Assembly: GCA_003117195.1 (NCBI GenBank)
Contig: BDSI01000067.1
Coordinates: 482,722-546,721 of the forward strand
Source of the DNA: Eudorina sp. 2006-703-Eu-15
Taxonomy: Eukaryota; Chlorophyta; Chlorophyceae; Chlamydomonadales; Volvocaceae
DNA: 64,000 nucleotides
Direction of reading: 5' to 3'
Both the position numbers and the translations under genes were made by a program. Below, in pieces: positions 47,101 through 58,126 of this stretch. How positions within the stretch are numbered: position 1 is the stretch's first letter; each line of letters opens with the position of its first letter. The notes beneath the pieces were generated by a model. That model was given only the letters and a program-made list of their open reading frames with translations, had not been told where the DNA came from and did not search any database.

Positions 47101-50100
47101 CCCCCCTCCGCACTTCCGCGTGTCCATCGCAGCTCCCCGCCCCTCAACACTCAACACACCTGGGCCCGAACGTTGACCTGTAGCTCCTGCGAAACCGCGT
47201 CCGCGTCCAATAGGCCGTACGACAAATTTGCCGCGGCGACGGCCAGGAGCGCTCTGCGGGGATGGGTGAGCGGGTGAGCGGGGGTGTACGACAGGACCCA
47301 CCCGTCAGGCGAGGGAGAGTGAACATGCGGGTGGGGTAGGACGGGGTCGGAAGCCACATACTGCGCGACCCCGTTGGGGGGGGGATGTGAGGGGGTGGGC
47401 CAGGGCGGCTGTGTAGTGTTGTGCTCGTATCAGATGGCCTAGAAATCAGTAGACAAGGATGAATTGAGCTGACTGCCAGTCAGTCAGTGAGCAGGTACGT
47501 CGGCAGTTGGATAAACAGTCCGGTAGTTGGGGTAGTTGGGGTGCAGGAGGCCCACCTGAGGGCCTCCTCCCGGGGGATGAGCGGCCCCGGCACCAGGTTG
47601 CCGTGCTGCAGTGTGGACAGGGTGGTGGTCATGTAGGCGGCGGTGGGCGCCCGGTCGAACCCCGCCGCCTCGAACTCCGCCAGCAGCGCCGCGTCGGAGC
47701 TGTTCAGCAGCGAGGTGTGGTACGGCATGATCAAATCTGGAGGTGGGACCGGCGCGGCAAGGCGGGACAGGGCAAGAGGCCCCGGGGAGGGCATGGATCC
47801 GTACGTTAAGAGCCGGGCAACCCGGGTTGTCCCACCCACGGCAGCTACCCAAACGTTGGCAAGGCCAGCAGCCGGGCAGTCCAGGTGCACCGCTGCGGCA
47901 TCCTCGTTGTTACTTTCTGACCCCAGCTTCACCGTGGGCTGGGCCGCAGCCACCTATCAGCGCGCAGTGTCCTGGACTGTCGCTTGGCAGCCCAACCACA
48001 CATGGGCGGACGACGACCAAGGAAGCATGAAGGTGAGATACCCACAGCGGTAACCACGCTTCCACCCACCACCATCAGCACCCCCTCAAAAGTCTGACTC
48101 CCGGTACGTCCGGGCCTCGACTCCCAGCCAGCGCACCGACACCTTCCTTGAGACGGCACGACAATATCAATTCCGCACCCCCCTGCTGCTGCTTCTTACT
48201 GTTGGGCGACAGCGCCAGCTCCTTGTTCTTCTCCGCGAGGAACACAAGGAAGTCGAAGGCCACCTGCTGCATGGCTGGGTCCACCTCGGAGCTCACCACA
48301 CCCACCAAGCCGCTGTACGGCAAGTACGGCGCACGGTTGACGTACGCGGTCGTATTGTCCTGCAAGGCGCGGAGGGTGCATGTCATTTCCAAGAGGGATG
48401 ACAATCATGCGGGGCAGCAGCTCATCCGCCAACCCCGCAAGCAAGACGGCGCCACACGGCGCACGGACCGGGACCAGCACCGCGCGCACGGCGGCTCGCC
48501 CCCACGCACCTGCTGCAGCACGATCTGCTCCCTGCGGTTGTCCACGCCAAAGGGGCAGAGCTCCCCGGTGCACGGCACCAGCTGCATCAGGTCCCGGTCG
48601 AACACCGCCTCGCTACCGGGCAGCGGCGCCACCGAGTACCTGCCCTTGATGCGGTTGGGCGAGCCCCCGCCATCCATCACCTCGGACATCTGAGGAGTGG
48701 GTCGGGGCGGGACGGGACGGGGGGCACGAGTCGGGGTCGACCACGTCGCATCACATGCCAGAGCACAGCTCAGCTCAGGAAGACTTAGTTTGCATAAAAT
48801 CATCCGCAAGGTAGGAACATGGAAAAACAGCCCTGCACAGGTTCTTGCGGCACTCACCTCCTTCCCTAGGGTCCGAGACCCGGCGCGCCGCCAATGCCCT
48901 TCGCCGACGACGCTGACCTCTCCAGTCCTTCGTAAGTGAGGTCTAGGGTGCCCCGCCTTTACCCCCAGCCAGGTCGACAGCCCTCTGGAGCTGAAGGCCG
49001 AGCCACAGCCTCCGGCCCTGCAAGTTTTCCCCCGGACCCCTTCCACATACGCCACCCACCCACCTTGAACACGTCCCCCCAGCCAAACGTCATCGCACAG
49101 TCGAAATTGACGAAAGCCCGGGCCGTAGCGCTGGTGAGGCAGTCCTCCCCCTCCAGCAGCAGCGAGGTGTGGTACCGCATCAGCCCGGCGAAGACCTCCA
49201 GCGCACGCCGCGCCCCCGCGTTGTCGAACAGCGGCTCCAGCTCCAGCGGCCGCAAGAACGCGCCCTGCGAGGTGCCCTTGTACTGCAGGTACGGTGTCAG
49301 GACCATGCCCAGCGCCGACGCGTAGCTGCAGTCTGCGCAGCGAGGTCAAACCAGGGCGGGTGGCAGCGCGCGCATGCAGCACAGTCCACACCGGGACGGG
49401 ATCAGGATTCGGGTGGGCACACGGCATACACGCCAGGCAGGGTGTCACCAGTCCTGGTGTGGATTGGGATTCGCGGGATTCGGTCGTGAGCGATGGACAG
49501 AATATAGCGGACGCGGGGAAATAAGATGAGGACCGGATGCCGCTCAGCGTTCAGCGTCCACCGAGCCATCGCCAGCCGGGCAATGAGCTCAGCTCCTCTG
49601 TGTCACCAGCACCAGCACCAGCACCAGCAGCAGCGAGAGGGACGGCCCAACTCCCGTGTCGGTAGCGGTTACCGATCACTGGCGGAGGTTCTGTTCTGTT
49701 GTGGGTAGGGTCCACTTGAGTTCATTTGAAACCACCACGACTCGTCGCAGCTGCTCGGCATGCCGCCAGACACTCAAGATGCGCCACGCGGCCCATGCCG
49801 GGCCGGTTGGCCCATGCAGCAGGCGTCCGACACACACCGCCCAAGTAGCTCCTGGGCGCGTCTCGGTGTCATGTCCGCGCCCCTTCGGGTTCGGCAGTCC
49901 GGGCCATCCAGTCAACTTGGCCGACCTCAACCCGAGTACCTGCCCACCCGCTCGTGGCCGAGTGCATCGCCGCTCCGACCACCCAAGAGGTCACGTGGTC
50001 GACCCCGCGAAGGACACCGCTGCCGCGCCGTTGCTATGGATCGGAAATGCGAGGGATCACGAACCTGTATGACCCGCCGACGCATACGCACAATCCAACG

Positions 50101-51585
50101 GACCCAGGTGCCGCCTCCCGCATCGTATCGGCACTCGGATATCCTCGGGTTGGCTGCTGTGAACTGACCCTGACAGCCGCGCACCATACCCTCCTGCCGG
50201 CGGCAGGTTATCGGCACGCGTGAGCGGGAAGTCGCTGGCATTCAGCCCGAGGTGCCTGGACTGTTTTCCCCTCGACGCTCCATGCCGCGGTCAACTCCAC
50301 TGCCGGCCAGCCGCCAGAGAGAGGCAGTCATGTACGCAGCCCCTATGCCCAACAGGCCAACAGGTATTACAGCTTCTTGATGTCCCACCTTGAGACGTTC
50401 TTTGGACCTTCCACCACCTCACCCCATGCCACCACCCCAAACCCAGCCTCTTCGACCCAGCCTCTTCGCTTCCTCACCCGGATCGGGTCTGAAGCACAGC
50501 GCATAGTCCAGCGTGCCGTCCTCGTTGACATCCGTGCCGTTGATCTTTGCGGCCGCATACAGGACCTCCGACCACGTCCGCGGCGCCGTCAAGTTATGCC
50601 GCGCGAGCGCCTCCGGCACGTAGTACATCAGCGGCGTGGAGGCCCCCAGCGGCAGGCTCATCACGCGCGGACGCTTATTTGTGGGCGCCAGGCCGTAGTA
50701 CGAGTACGACAGGTTCACGAAGCCGGCGGGCAAGTCCCCCCAAAGCGACTGCGCTGCGCCGCTGGCGTTGGTTAGGTTGGTGAGGTCCAGGATACCCGAG
50801 TACTGTTCCAGGGGGTAATAGGAGTCCAGGTACATGATCCAGGCGTGGTGGGAGCTGGACAGCTTGTTGCTGAATTCAAATTCCGCCTCCAGCTGCAGCT
50901 GGTCAACGTCCACGGGCACCACCGCCAGCTGCAACTGCCGATCCGCCACGAACTGCTCGGCCAGTCCGCGGTACGTGGCGTACATGTGCGTGGGAACCAT
51001 GACCTGGGTCACCTGGGTTTCGATGGGCTGCGGTGGGGTGGGGTGTTCGGATGGGGCGGGGCCGAGTGGGGAGGATCACGCAGGAAGGTAGCGGTTTATG
51101 GTTCTGGCGGGGAAGGGGAAACATTCGGGCTCAACAGAGGGAGGGCTGAAAGTAGCGCCGGCAGGGAGCAAGGGCAAAAGGGGGGCATCGCCGGGACCGG
51201 CACCCGCCCTACCCGCCCACCTAGGCTCACCTGCAGAGATGGTTGCTGCGTTCCATTGTTCTCCACACATGCTGTGAAGTTGCGAGCAACAATACGGATG
51301 AAAGTGTCGTCCTGGGTCTCCGAGTCGCAGCTGCAACACCACGTGATAACGCGAGCGCCAGGCCGGTCTATGTTTAGGTTGTCCATGCGGCATTAAGGAA
51401 ACTGCGAAGGTCGACGCGGACGGGACTGCTCACCTTAAGAGCAGCGCTTTGGCTGCGACATCAGCACACCACAGGCTTGTCTGATTATACACGGCCTGAG
51501 GTGGCTGACCAATTGCATACCGGGCCGCACACAAGGTGGTCGCAACGATGAGAACTAGCGACCACGCCCCGTGCGCGAACAACAT
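39340..51585 (-). CDS. Receptor-type class III nucleotide cyclase with solute-binding-protein-like ectodomain
   Basis: Single-pass receptor cyclase, adenylyl or guanylyl. Assigned exons: 50478-51012, 49064-49325, 48510-48689, 48200-48359, 47556-47736, 47160-47253, 46675-46761, 46087-46230, 45448-45486, 44900-44983, 44540-44588, 43871-44015, 43266-43392, 42714-42997, 42363-42422, 42031-42166, 41504-41802, 39340-41125. The ectodomain resembles bacterial family-1 solute-binding proteins (PRTWSEVLYAA, DVNEDGTLDYALCF, KGTSQGAF, PYLPYSGLVGV). The TM helix is VSLAVPVASALVVLVASTLY. C1 has VTDIQDST and EGDSFLLAF, both metal Asp positions. C2 has GGYMAESGDEQ and YRGKVVSRAAR. A Ser/Ala/Gly-rich tail of nearly 500 residues follows. 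Unresolved: a signal-peptide exon (51434-51585, MLFAHGAWSLVLIVATTLCA), the next exon (51231 to about 51367 or 51386, with RVITWCCSCD), and a missing exon between 49.3 and 50.5 kb required by phase. Confidence 0.88.
42211..42230 (-). repeat. Intron repeat family A, partial copy, sense, acceptor side
   Basis: The minus strand reads CCCCAATTTCCTATACCCCT about 45 nt before the AG of the exon at 42031-42166. Confidence 0.55.
42453..42480 (-). repeat. Intron repeat family A copy, sense, acceptor side
   Basis: The minus strand reads GCCTACCAATGTCCCATACC, about 30 nt before the AG of the exon at 42363-42422. Confidence 0.6.
43191..43240 (+). repeat. Intron repeat family B copy, antisense, donor side
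   Basis: Begins GGGTTCGTTCTTCGGGTTTA, followed by a T-rich run and AATTTAACTCCC. Near-identical to 8351-8400 and in the same geometry: + strand, about 25 nt from the donor of a minus-strand exon. Confidence 0.85.
43715..43810. repeat. Intron repeat family C, two copies in one cyclase intron
   Basis: CAATTGTGACAGCGAAACCG at 43717-43736, and TTTGTCAATGAAGACAGCGT at about 43784-43803. Both read GTCAATxAAGACAGCGAAACCG-like on the + strand. Confidence 0.65.
44058..44186. repeat. GGC trinucleotide array in cyclase intron
   Basis: About 125 nt of GGC with GGA interruptions, including about 21 uninterrupted GGC units (about 44084-44148). It lies about 45-170 nt upstream (transcript sense) of the exon at 43871-44015. 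On the transcript strand it reads GCC. Confidence 0.95.
44187..44217 (-). repeat. Intron repeat family C copy
   Basis: The minus strand reads TTTGTCAATAAAGACAGCGA then AACCGCAAACC, directly abutting the GGC array in the same intron. Confidence 0.7.
44801..44890 (+). repeat. Intron repeat families C and A side by side, donor side
   Basis: TCTGTCAATAAAGACGGCGA (family C) is followed by CGCAGTTTAGATTTGTCTAC and CAATTTCCC (family A). The composite ends about 10 nt from the donor of the exon at 44900-44983. Confidence 0.75.
45034..45067 (-). repeat. Intron repeat family A copy, sense, acceptor side
   Basis: The minus strand reads TGTTTGAATATGCCTACCGA then TTTCCCGTACA, about 50 nt before the AG of the exon at 44900-44983. 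That exon therefore has opposite-orientation copies on both sides. Confidence 0.7.
47436..47459 (-). repeat. Intron repeat family A, degenerate copy
   Basis: The minus strand reads CCTTGTCTACTGATTTCTAG in the cyclase intron 47254-47555; closer to the donor than to the acceptor. Confidence 0.45.
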
Positions 51586-53473
51586 GACGTCTCAAAGTGA
51601 CAAGGGAGTCCTCAACTCCATTTCACTTGCGTATGAAGGAATCCTCCATATGCATGCTTTGCAAACATGTCCAAATAAGCCAGTTCAACTGAAGGTAGTA
51701 ACCAGTGTGCAGTGTCAATAAAGAGCTGTCATTAAACACTCAAGCGAGACGTCATAAGACCGTGGTCCACATCAATGTGAACAGCAATTCAATGTCGCGT
51801 GAAGAAACCTCAATTTTGTTCACGGGGTACGAGTGGGAAGAAATAAGAATGGACGTCTTGTAATAATCATCCCTTGAAAATTATATAGCGAATCCCTGAA
51901 AAGAGCTTTATTGTTCCAATGCATCAAGCAGACTACTCACTCTTTCCATGTTTGCCGTACAATAGTATCACAGACCCACACGCATTCGCGATCTATAAGA
52001 AAGTTTGCAACGCATTGTAGTCTGTTGACATCCAAAAGTAGTGCGCGACGCACCGTGCGTAGCGCCATTCCTATACCTTGGGGCGTCGTGTTGGCGGATG
52101 TAACCTATGTCTGACGTAATAAAGTCCACAATCAGTGCGAATTCAACGGCTAGAGAGAAAACAGCACAAGCTTTCGCTCATCGCGTAGTACGTAGCGACG
52201 TAGTTAACACGATACTTTATTCGACAATCCCACGTTCCCCCAACCGCGAGTATTGCCCATCGCGATGTCGGGCCTCCGGCGATACACAAACCGCTGTGCC
52301 GACCTCACGACGAAGCTGTTTGGCTCGATACCCCGTCCGTGGCGAACGGCTTGGGTCACGGGAATCAACTCGTAACCAGTTTTCCGGATAGGTCCGGATC
52401 CGTGTGAAACCCCAGCACACACACACCCCGCACACACAAGCTCTCACCGATTCGCCAACCAACGGCACGGCGTTGCCCGCAAGGGAGAAACACCAAATGG
52501 CGTCCTCCCCCACAAGTGCGCCAATCCACTCAACACAGGCGCTCGTCTGTTGCGAATGATCTACCCTGGGTACCGCTCCATCGTCGCTGCTCTCAACTTC
52601 CCCAACTTCCGCCCCTAACTGCTATCCGCCGACAAGCCTCCGTTACTTCGGCGCCTTCCTAATGCATAACCATTATCTGCGGAGACCCCACCGATCGGCT
52701 GCAGCCCTGCACGCGCTTCTACGGCTCCGAGCGGCGGCAGGGCGCAGCATGTCTGGGCCCCCATTTATTCGCATCTCAATGCGACGCCGCGACCATACGG
52801 GCAGCGACCCCAGCACACCACAAGCCAACGCCCAAACCCCACCAGCCAGTCCAGGCATATGCATGCAGGATCACGGCCCGCATCCCAGCTTCACTGCTTG
52901 CGGGAGTGGTCTGATTCGTGATAGACCACGGAACCCAATATCAAGAAATGCTCCAGCGGAAATCCTCCTGGGTATCCATCCGTATGTGTATATTGTCCGG
53001 GGGGCGATCCGCCCAACGAGCATGACGAAGCTGGCCCCTTTCCAAGCAGCGCAGCTCTCGGTTGGATCCACAACGTCCTATGATATAAGCGACCAGTTCA
53101 GACTCGTGAGCTGGGGAATGAGGGAGTCGCAGATCTGGCCCGTTCCACGGCCCCGTGCGCAGCGCTATCAGGGCTGCAGTGTCATGCGCAGCCCCTACGC
53201 CTCCACCACACCGCAGCCCCAGTCCCAACCAAGAAATCCGGGGCGCACCCGTCTCACAAGAGTATGCGCGCCCACGGCAGCCAAGTGCGTGCAGCACCCA
53301 ACGGATGCGTCACACGCCTGCACGGGCGCGGAGGCACATGGCTTGCCCTGCACCCGCCTCGGGCACCCTCCGCCGCGCAAGCTGCAAATCCTGCACAGTC
53401 TGACACCTGCGCGTACGGCCCGAGGTATTCACAAATGAACCATGGCTCCTGTCCCCATCCGCGAACCCATGGG
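51586..53473. other. AT-rich intergenic: cyclase promoter side and SLC35B2-like 3' flank
   Basis: About 1.9 kb. The first 600-700 nt are AT-rich and probably promoter of the cyclase. The remainder should include the 3' UTR of the SLC35B2-like gene. No frame shows a family signature. Confidence 0.55.
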
Positions 53474-56400
53474 TCAGACCTGCGGCTCGGCGGTGATCCG
53501 GCGCTCGCCGTGCTCGTGGCGCGCCGCGATGCCGTCCAACAGCGGCACCTTCTCCGCTTTGGCGTCGCTCTCCTCGGGGCTGCAGTGGGAGGGCAGAGAA
53601 TCCGGGCCGGGGGCCGCCCACGGGCGCGCGCCGGTAGAGGCGGGTCGAGGGGTGCGGAGCGGCAAAGACGATGTGACGCTACGAAGACCCCAGGGCCGCG
53701 CGGCTGCTCTGTCAGCACATTTCCTCAGGCAGGTGGCCGTGTTCAGCCGACTGGACTCCGCGGCTGCCCCGCCGCCAACCCAACGAGCGCCCAGCTGCGT
53801 CCCAGCGCACGGCCACCGCGCGCCCCTCGTCCTCCCCGTACCGCGCCTCCCCGTACCGCGGCGGGTCATCGTCCTCCTCCTTGGTGGTGACGTGCAGGTG
53901 CTGGTGCTCCGCGCACTTCTGAGCCGCCTTGTAGTAGATCGCGCCGAACACCAGCAACGTACCCGCCCTGCAGCCGGGACAGAGTCCGGGACGCGACACG
54001 GCAGCACAGGACAGCACAGCACAGGACAAGCGTCGCAAACGGCCGCAGCGGCGGATGGGCCAGGCGAGCAGCTCATGGAGCAGGCAGGAGGCCGTGACGG
54101 GCTGCTTTTAAGTGCCGAGTGCCTGTGCTGCCCATCCGCCTTCCTGCAGAGGCCACAATGTCACAGACACAGCGTGCTCCTGCTCCTGGCTCACAAACCA
54201 ACGAGCCGGTCCTCGCTCGGTCCCCAACTCCACCCGGCCCGACGCATCGAGTCCGAGATCTGGTCCCATCCCACCCAGCGCAGCCTCTGAGACCCGGCCC
54301 CGACCAGGCCTGACCCCGACCCGGCCGTACGCACCACTGCCCGATGGTGAGCGGCGTCATGAAGACCATGCAGGAGAGCAGGATGGAGAAGAACTGGCGG
54401 GTGGTCATGATGGTGGCGAACACCACCGCCCCGTAGCGCTTGATGGTCCAGGAGATGACCAGCTGCACCACCGCTGAGGAGGCGGACAGCCCCAGGATCC
54501 ACCAGGCAGCCTCGGGGTTGCGCTGCAGGAAGTCCAGCGCGGGCAGCAGCTGGTGGGTGGCGATGCAGCCCACCAGGGAGAGGAACATGGAGAAGGCGGT
54601 GGTGTACAGAACCTGAGGAGGGCGGCGAGGGGGCGAGGGAAGGGCGAAGCGGCCGCCCTCGAGGGAGGGACTCAGTAAGCGGAACCACACGCGGCACCGT
54701 GGAGCGCGAAGGGTACATGGGTACAAGGGCATCGCCGTTAGCCGGGTGTGACACATCAGGGGGAGGGGGAGTCATGCCGGCCCTCTGCGCCGGGTCGCGA
54801 GGGGCGGCTTCCGAGCCCCCTCCCGACCCAAACGCCACCCAGGTGCACGCAGGCACCATCCCAACCCCCCGTACCAATCCGTCCGGGTCGAGCCTTCCAC
54901 CGGCGAGGCTGCCTCCCGCTGAATCCCATCCTCGGGTGAGCGGCCGCTCGCCCGCACTCCCTGACCGGTCCGTCCTGGGCTTGGGTTCCACTTTTGTTCC
55001 TCCAAACTCCCCGCCCCTCCCTCCCACGCCCCCACCTGGTCGCATACGTTGACCGGGTAGCCCCGAAACATCGAGTCCTGCCAGGTGGAGGTGAGCCCGT
55101 CCACAAACAGGTAGAGCACCATCAGGCCGCCGCCCGCCAGCACCAGCGCCGCGTCGCCGCTCATGCCCAGCCCCACCCCGCCCATGGCGGCTCGCGCAAC
55201 CTCCGCGTCCGCCACCCGGCTGCGCACGTGGCCTGTCAACACGAACACCGAGCAGCCGATGGTGATGGTGGCTGCGTGCAAGTATTCGGTCATTTTGAAC
55301 ACCTTCCGCATATAGAAGGTGCTCCAGAGCATCACTGGGAGCGCCTTGGCGGATTTGGCTAGTGTCTGGGAGGGAGGGAGGGAGGGAAAGGGCAGGGGAA
55401 AGAAGGCCGTTTGAGGTTGGCATTGTGATGCACCCGGGGCGGCGACATGGGGGTCCCCAAACCACCGCACCAGCCCGGCAACGCCCCGGAAGCGGCACGG
55501 TACACCCACACCAACACACCCACCGGCAAGATGGGCACGATGTGTGCTGTCGGCTGCACGCGCTGTTGTCGCACAAAAAACCCGTTCTGCTGCATTAGGT
55601 TAGGTTCTTTAGATTCAGTCAACTCTTCTCTTTATTCAGGCTCCGATACGGCGGTTGCTACTGGAACTCTGGCGCCCGCGGTAGTCGGCTGCTCGCGGCT
55701 GCGGCTCGGTCTACATATATCATCTACGTCGCCGTCACCGTTCACACCGGCCAGGTGCACTCCCCGGTGCCCCCAGTGCAGGTATCAAGTGCTGGCCCTG
55801 CCGAGCCCGGAGCCCAGCCAGGACTACCATGCCTCGTGCCCGCGCATGGGCCAGGTGCGAGCGAGCGCTCGGGAGAACATGCGCGACCCTTGCCCGCTAC
55901 CCACCTCCCCGCTCTTGCCCGCTACCCACCTCCCCGCCCTTGCCCGCTACCCACCTCCCCACCCTTGCCCGCTACCCACCTCCCGGCCCTTGCCCGCTAC
56001 CCACCTCCCGGCCCTTGCCCGCTACCCACCTCCCGGCTCTTGCCCGCTACCCACCTCCCGGCCCTTGCCCACTACCCACCTCCCGGCCCTTGCTGGCTCT
56101 TCCCCCTTTTTATCAATGTTTGTCAATGCCGGCTCTTCCCCCGCCCTCATCACCGCCAGTCGCTCGGCCGCATCCCGACCACCGGCGAATCCCGCCGACA
56201 CACATCCCTACGGATCTCCCCAGCGCAGGACCTGGCGGGGCCCTCCAGGGCCTCCCAGGCACTCCTGTCCGCCGCCCCCTACCGTAACGCCCCGCCCACA
56301 GGCCCGCAGCCGCACCTGGATCGCGAAGGACACATATTTCAGCGCTTCGTACTGGCAGGCCGTAGCTATGACGTTGGTCAGGGACACCGCTGCATAGCTG

Positions 56401-57368
56401 CGCAGCGGCGCCCCCGGCGCTGTGCCCGTGCGGGTGGCCACCAGGTAGCCCAGTGCCATAGCGCAGGTGACCAGCCGGTTGCACAGCACCAGGAAGATCG
56501 AGTGCTTGAACACCTCCTTGTTGTGGCCAAAGCCGAGCGTTACGATGCGTTCCTGCCGATCCCCCAGCCGTTCGCATGGTTTCAGGAGACTTCAAGGAGA
56601 GGAGGTAGAGGGCAGGCAAGGCGCGTCTACGCAGATGAAATTGGTGACACGGATGTGAGAGAGCAGGGGGTGATGGACGGGCGCCGGGGCCTGGCCCCCA
56701 GGGCCGGCCAACCACTGGGTCAGCAAACGTCCCGCTTAGCGGGTTGCGTCTGAAGCCACGCTGCATGAGCCGACCAGCATCTCCGCTGCGAGGCGGAGCA
56801 TGTGCTCATGCCTCTGCCGTCTGCCCACGGAGGGCCTGGAGGCCTGCCCCGTGCAATGTCTGTCTCTCGGACACCTCTGCCGGGGCACCGATGAGGTACC
56901 TCCTGACCGGTGCGCTACGACGCGCTGGCCAGTTTGGCGAGGGACGGCGGGGGAGGTGCAAGCCGCCGTGCGGTCCCCAAGCTGGCGGTTTCGCGCATGG
57001 GATCAGCCGACAGTCGTTGGGACAACAGTTGGGCTGTTTGGGCGCAGCTTAGTCATCCCTGCAGTACATGTGTCGGCCCTCATGTCCGCTCCCCTGACCA
57101 TCGCCAGGCGCCGTCTGGCAGGTCCGTGCCAAACACAGCCGCACAACGCCAATCTCACCTGCAAAACTCCGTAGACGAGCAGTGCCCCCGTGACGATGAT
57201 GATGCCCCCGACGTCATAAAGTATGTCCCAGCTCAGGCAGTACGCCAGCAGGCGACCTCTGGGGGTGGACGAGGAAATCTGCCTTGTCTGCCGTCTCTGC
57301 TTTGGATGCGGGGCGAAGAGCACCTTCGATATGCCACTTCGCTCCATGTTGCTGCGCTCCCCTCTCAC
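53474..57368 (-). CDS. SLC35B2-like transporter (PAPS / nucleotide-sugar, UAA family), about 416-423 aa
   Basis: Golgi-type antiporter of the drug/metabolite transporter superfamily; closest in motif order to PAPST1 (SLC35B2), which imports the sulfate donor PAPS. Exons: 57159-57368, 56316-56552, 55036-55365, 54335-54612, 53857-53967, 53474-53579; phases agree. Family marks: CQYEALKYVSFAIQTLAKSAKALPVMLW across the exon 2/3 junction (conserved centre), TITIGCSVFVLTG, DGLTSTWQDSMF, and VVFATIMTTRQFFSILLSC. Ten or so hydrophobic helices are visible. Start: either ATG at 57368 or, in frame, ATG at 57347 (MERSGISK). C-terminus: splicing at 53857 gives a tail ending ITAEPQV; reading through instead gives a different tail ending EEMC at 53712. 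The spliced form is preferred because its phase fits and the tail is charged and cytosolic in style. Sulfated matrix glycoproteins of volvocine algae would be a natural client (inference). Confidence 0.87.
55889..56094. repeat. 25-bp minisatellite x about 8 in SLC35B2-like intron 2
   Basis: Head-to-tail copies of CTTGCCCGCTACCCACCTCC plus CGGCC (variants CCGCT, CCGCC, CCACC). No unique spacers, so it is not a CRISPR array. Lies in the intron between exons 2 and 3. Confidence 0.93.
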
Positions 57369-58042
57369 GCAGCTAGGCGTACATCGAGAGCGACCAACAC
57401 TGATTTGGATGTGTTTTCATCCCATGGCCCATGCCATCATGTATATGAGGAGTATTTTTGTAACCCAGGCATTGTGATGTTAGCTTTCACTCGTAACAAT
57501 TAGACAGGCTGTTGTGCTGGAACCACCAGTCGCCTGGTCGTGCAAGCCAAAAAACAATACCGTATGACACTGATTGCAAAATAGGCCCTCCCAAAGGGTT
57601 GTGCGCCTCAACGACAGAAGTTGCGTATGAAGGTGGGCTGTCTCAAAAGTCCAGCCGTGACCCAGTCCTCGGAGAAATTATAACGTGAATGAAAAATGTT
57701 CAAACTGCAAAACACGACAAATAGCAGAGCACAACCAAGAGTTCTCGAAACAGCAATAGATACAGTTGTTGTCTGATCAGCATAATGTTGCTATGTAATG
57801 AGGAGCGTAAGACTTGGTTGGAAATCGTATGTTATGATAAGTGATAATCAAGCAAGAAGCATCCAGGCAACTTGTCTGCTGAGTCACTGTGGCACCCTAC
57901 GCCTTTGCAAACAAGACATTCTTATACGCAGGCCGGTTTCTAACAAACGGCGCGTGTTGTTATCGTTGGCTTGACCTGACAATTCTTCCGTATGAAGTAC
58001 TTGCGGCGGATCCAGTCGACGCACGCGAATGTGTGTGGCCAC

Positions 58043-58126
58043 ACTGTGCAATGTGTCAGGCGCAATGTCGTCAAAAGATTGTTGTACTGTGCAATGTCAG
58101 GCGCAATGTCGTCAAAAGATTGTTGT
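58043..58126. repeat. Tandem duplication of about 42 bp
   Basis: Two adjacent copies starting ACTGTGCAATGT and ending AAAAGATTGTTGT; they differ by one GT dinucleotide. Recent-looking duplication in non-coding DNA. Confidence 0.92.

Noticed and set aside
53442..54290. 282-codon + strand frame opposite the SLC35B2-like 3' end
   Set aside because: Antisense shadow of GC-rich exons and introns. The minus strand has clear transporter motifs and phase-consistent splicing.
55889..56094. CRISPR-like regular repeats
   Set aside because: Units are head to tail with no unique spacers, and lie in a nuclear intron. It is a minisatellite.
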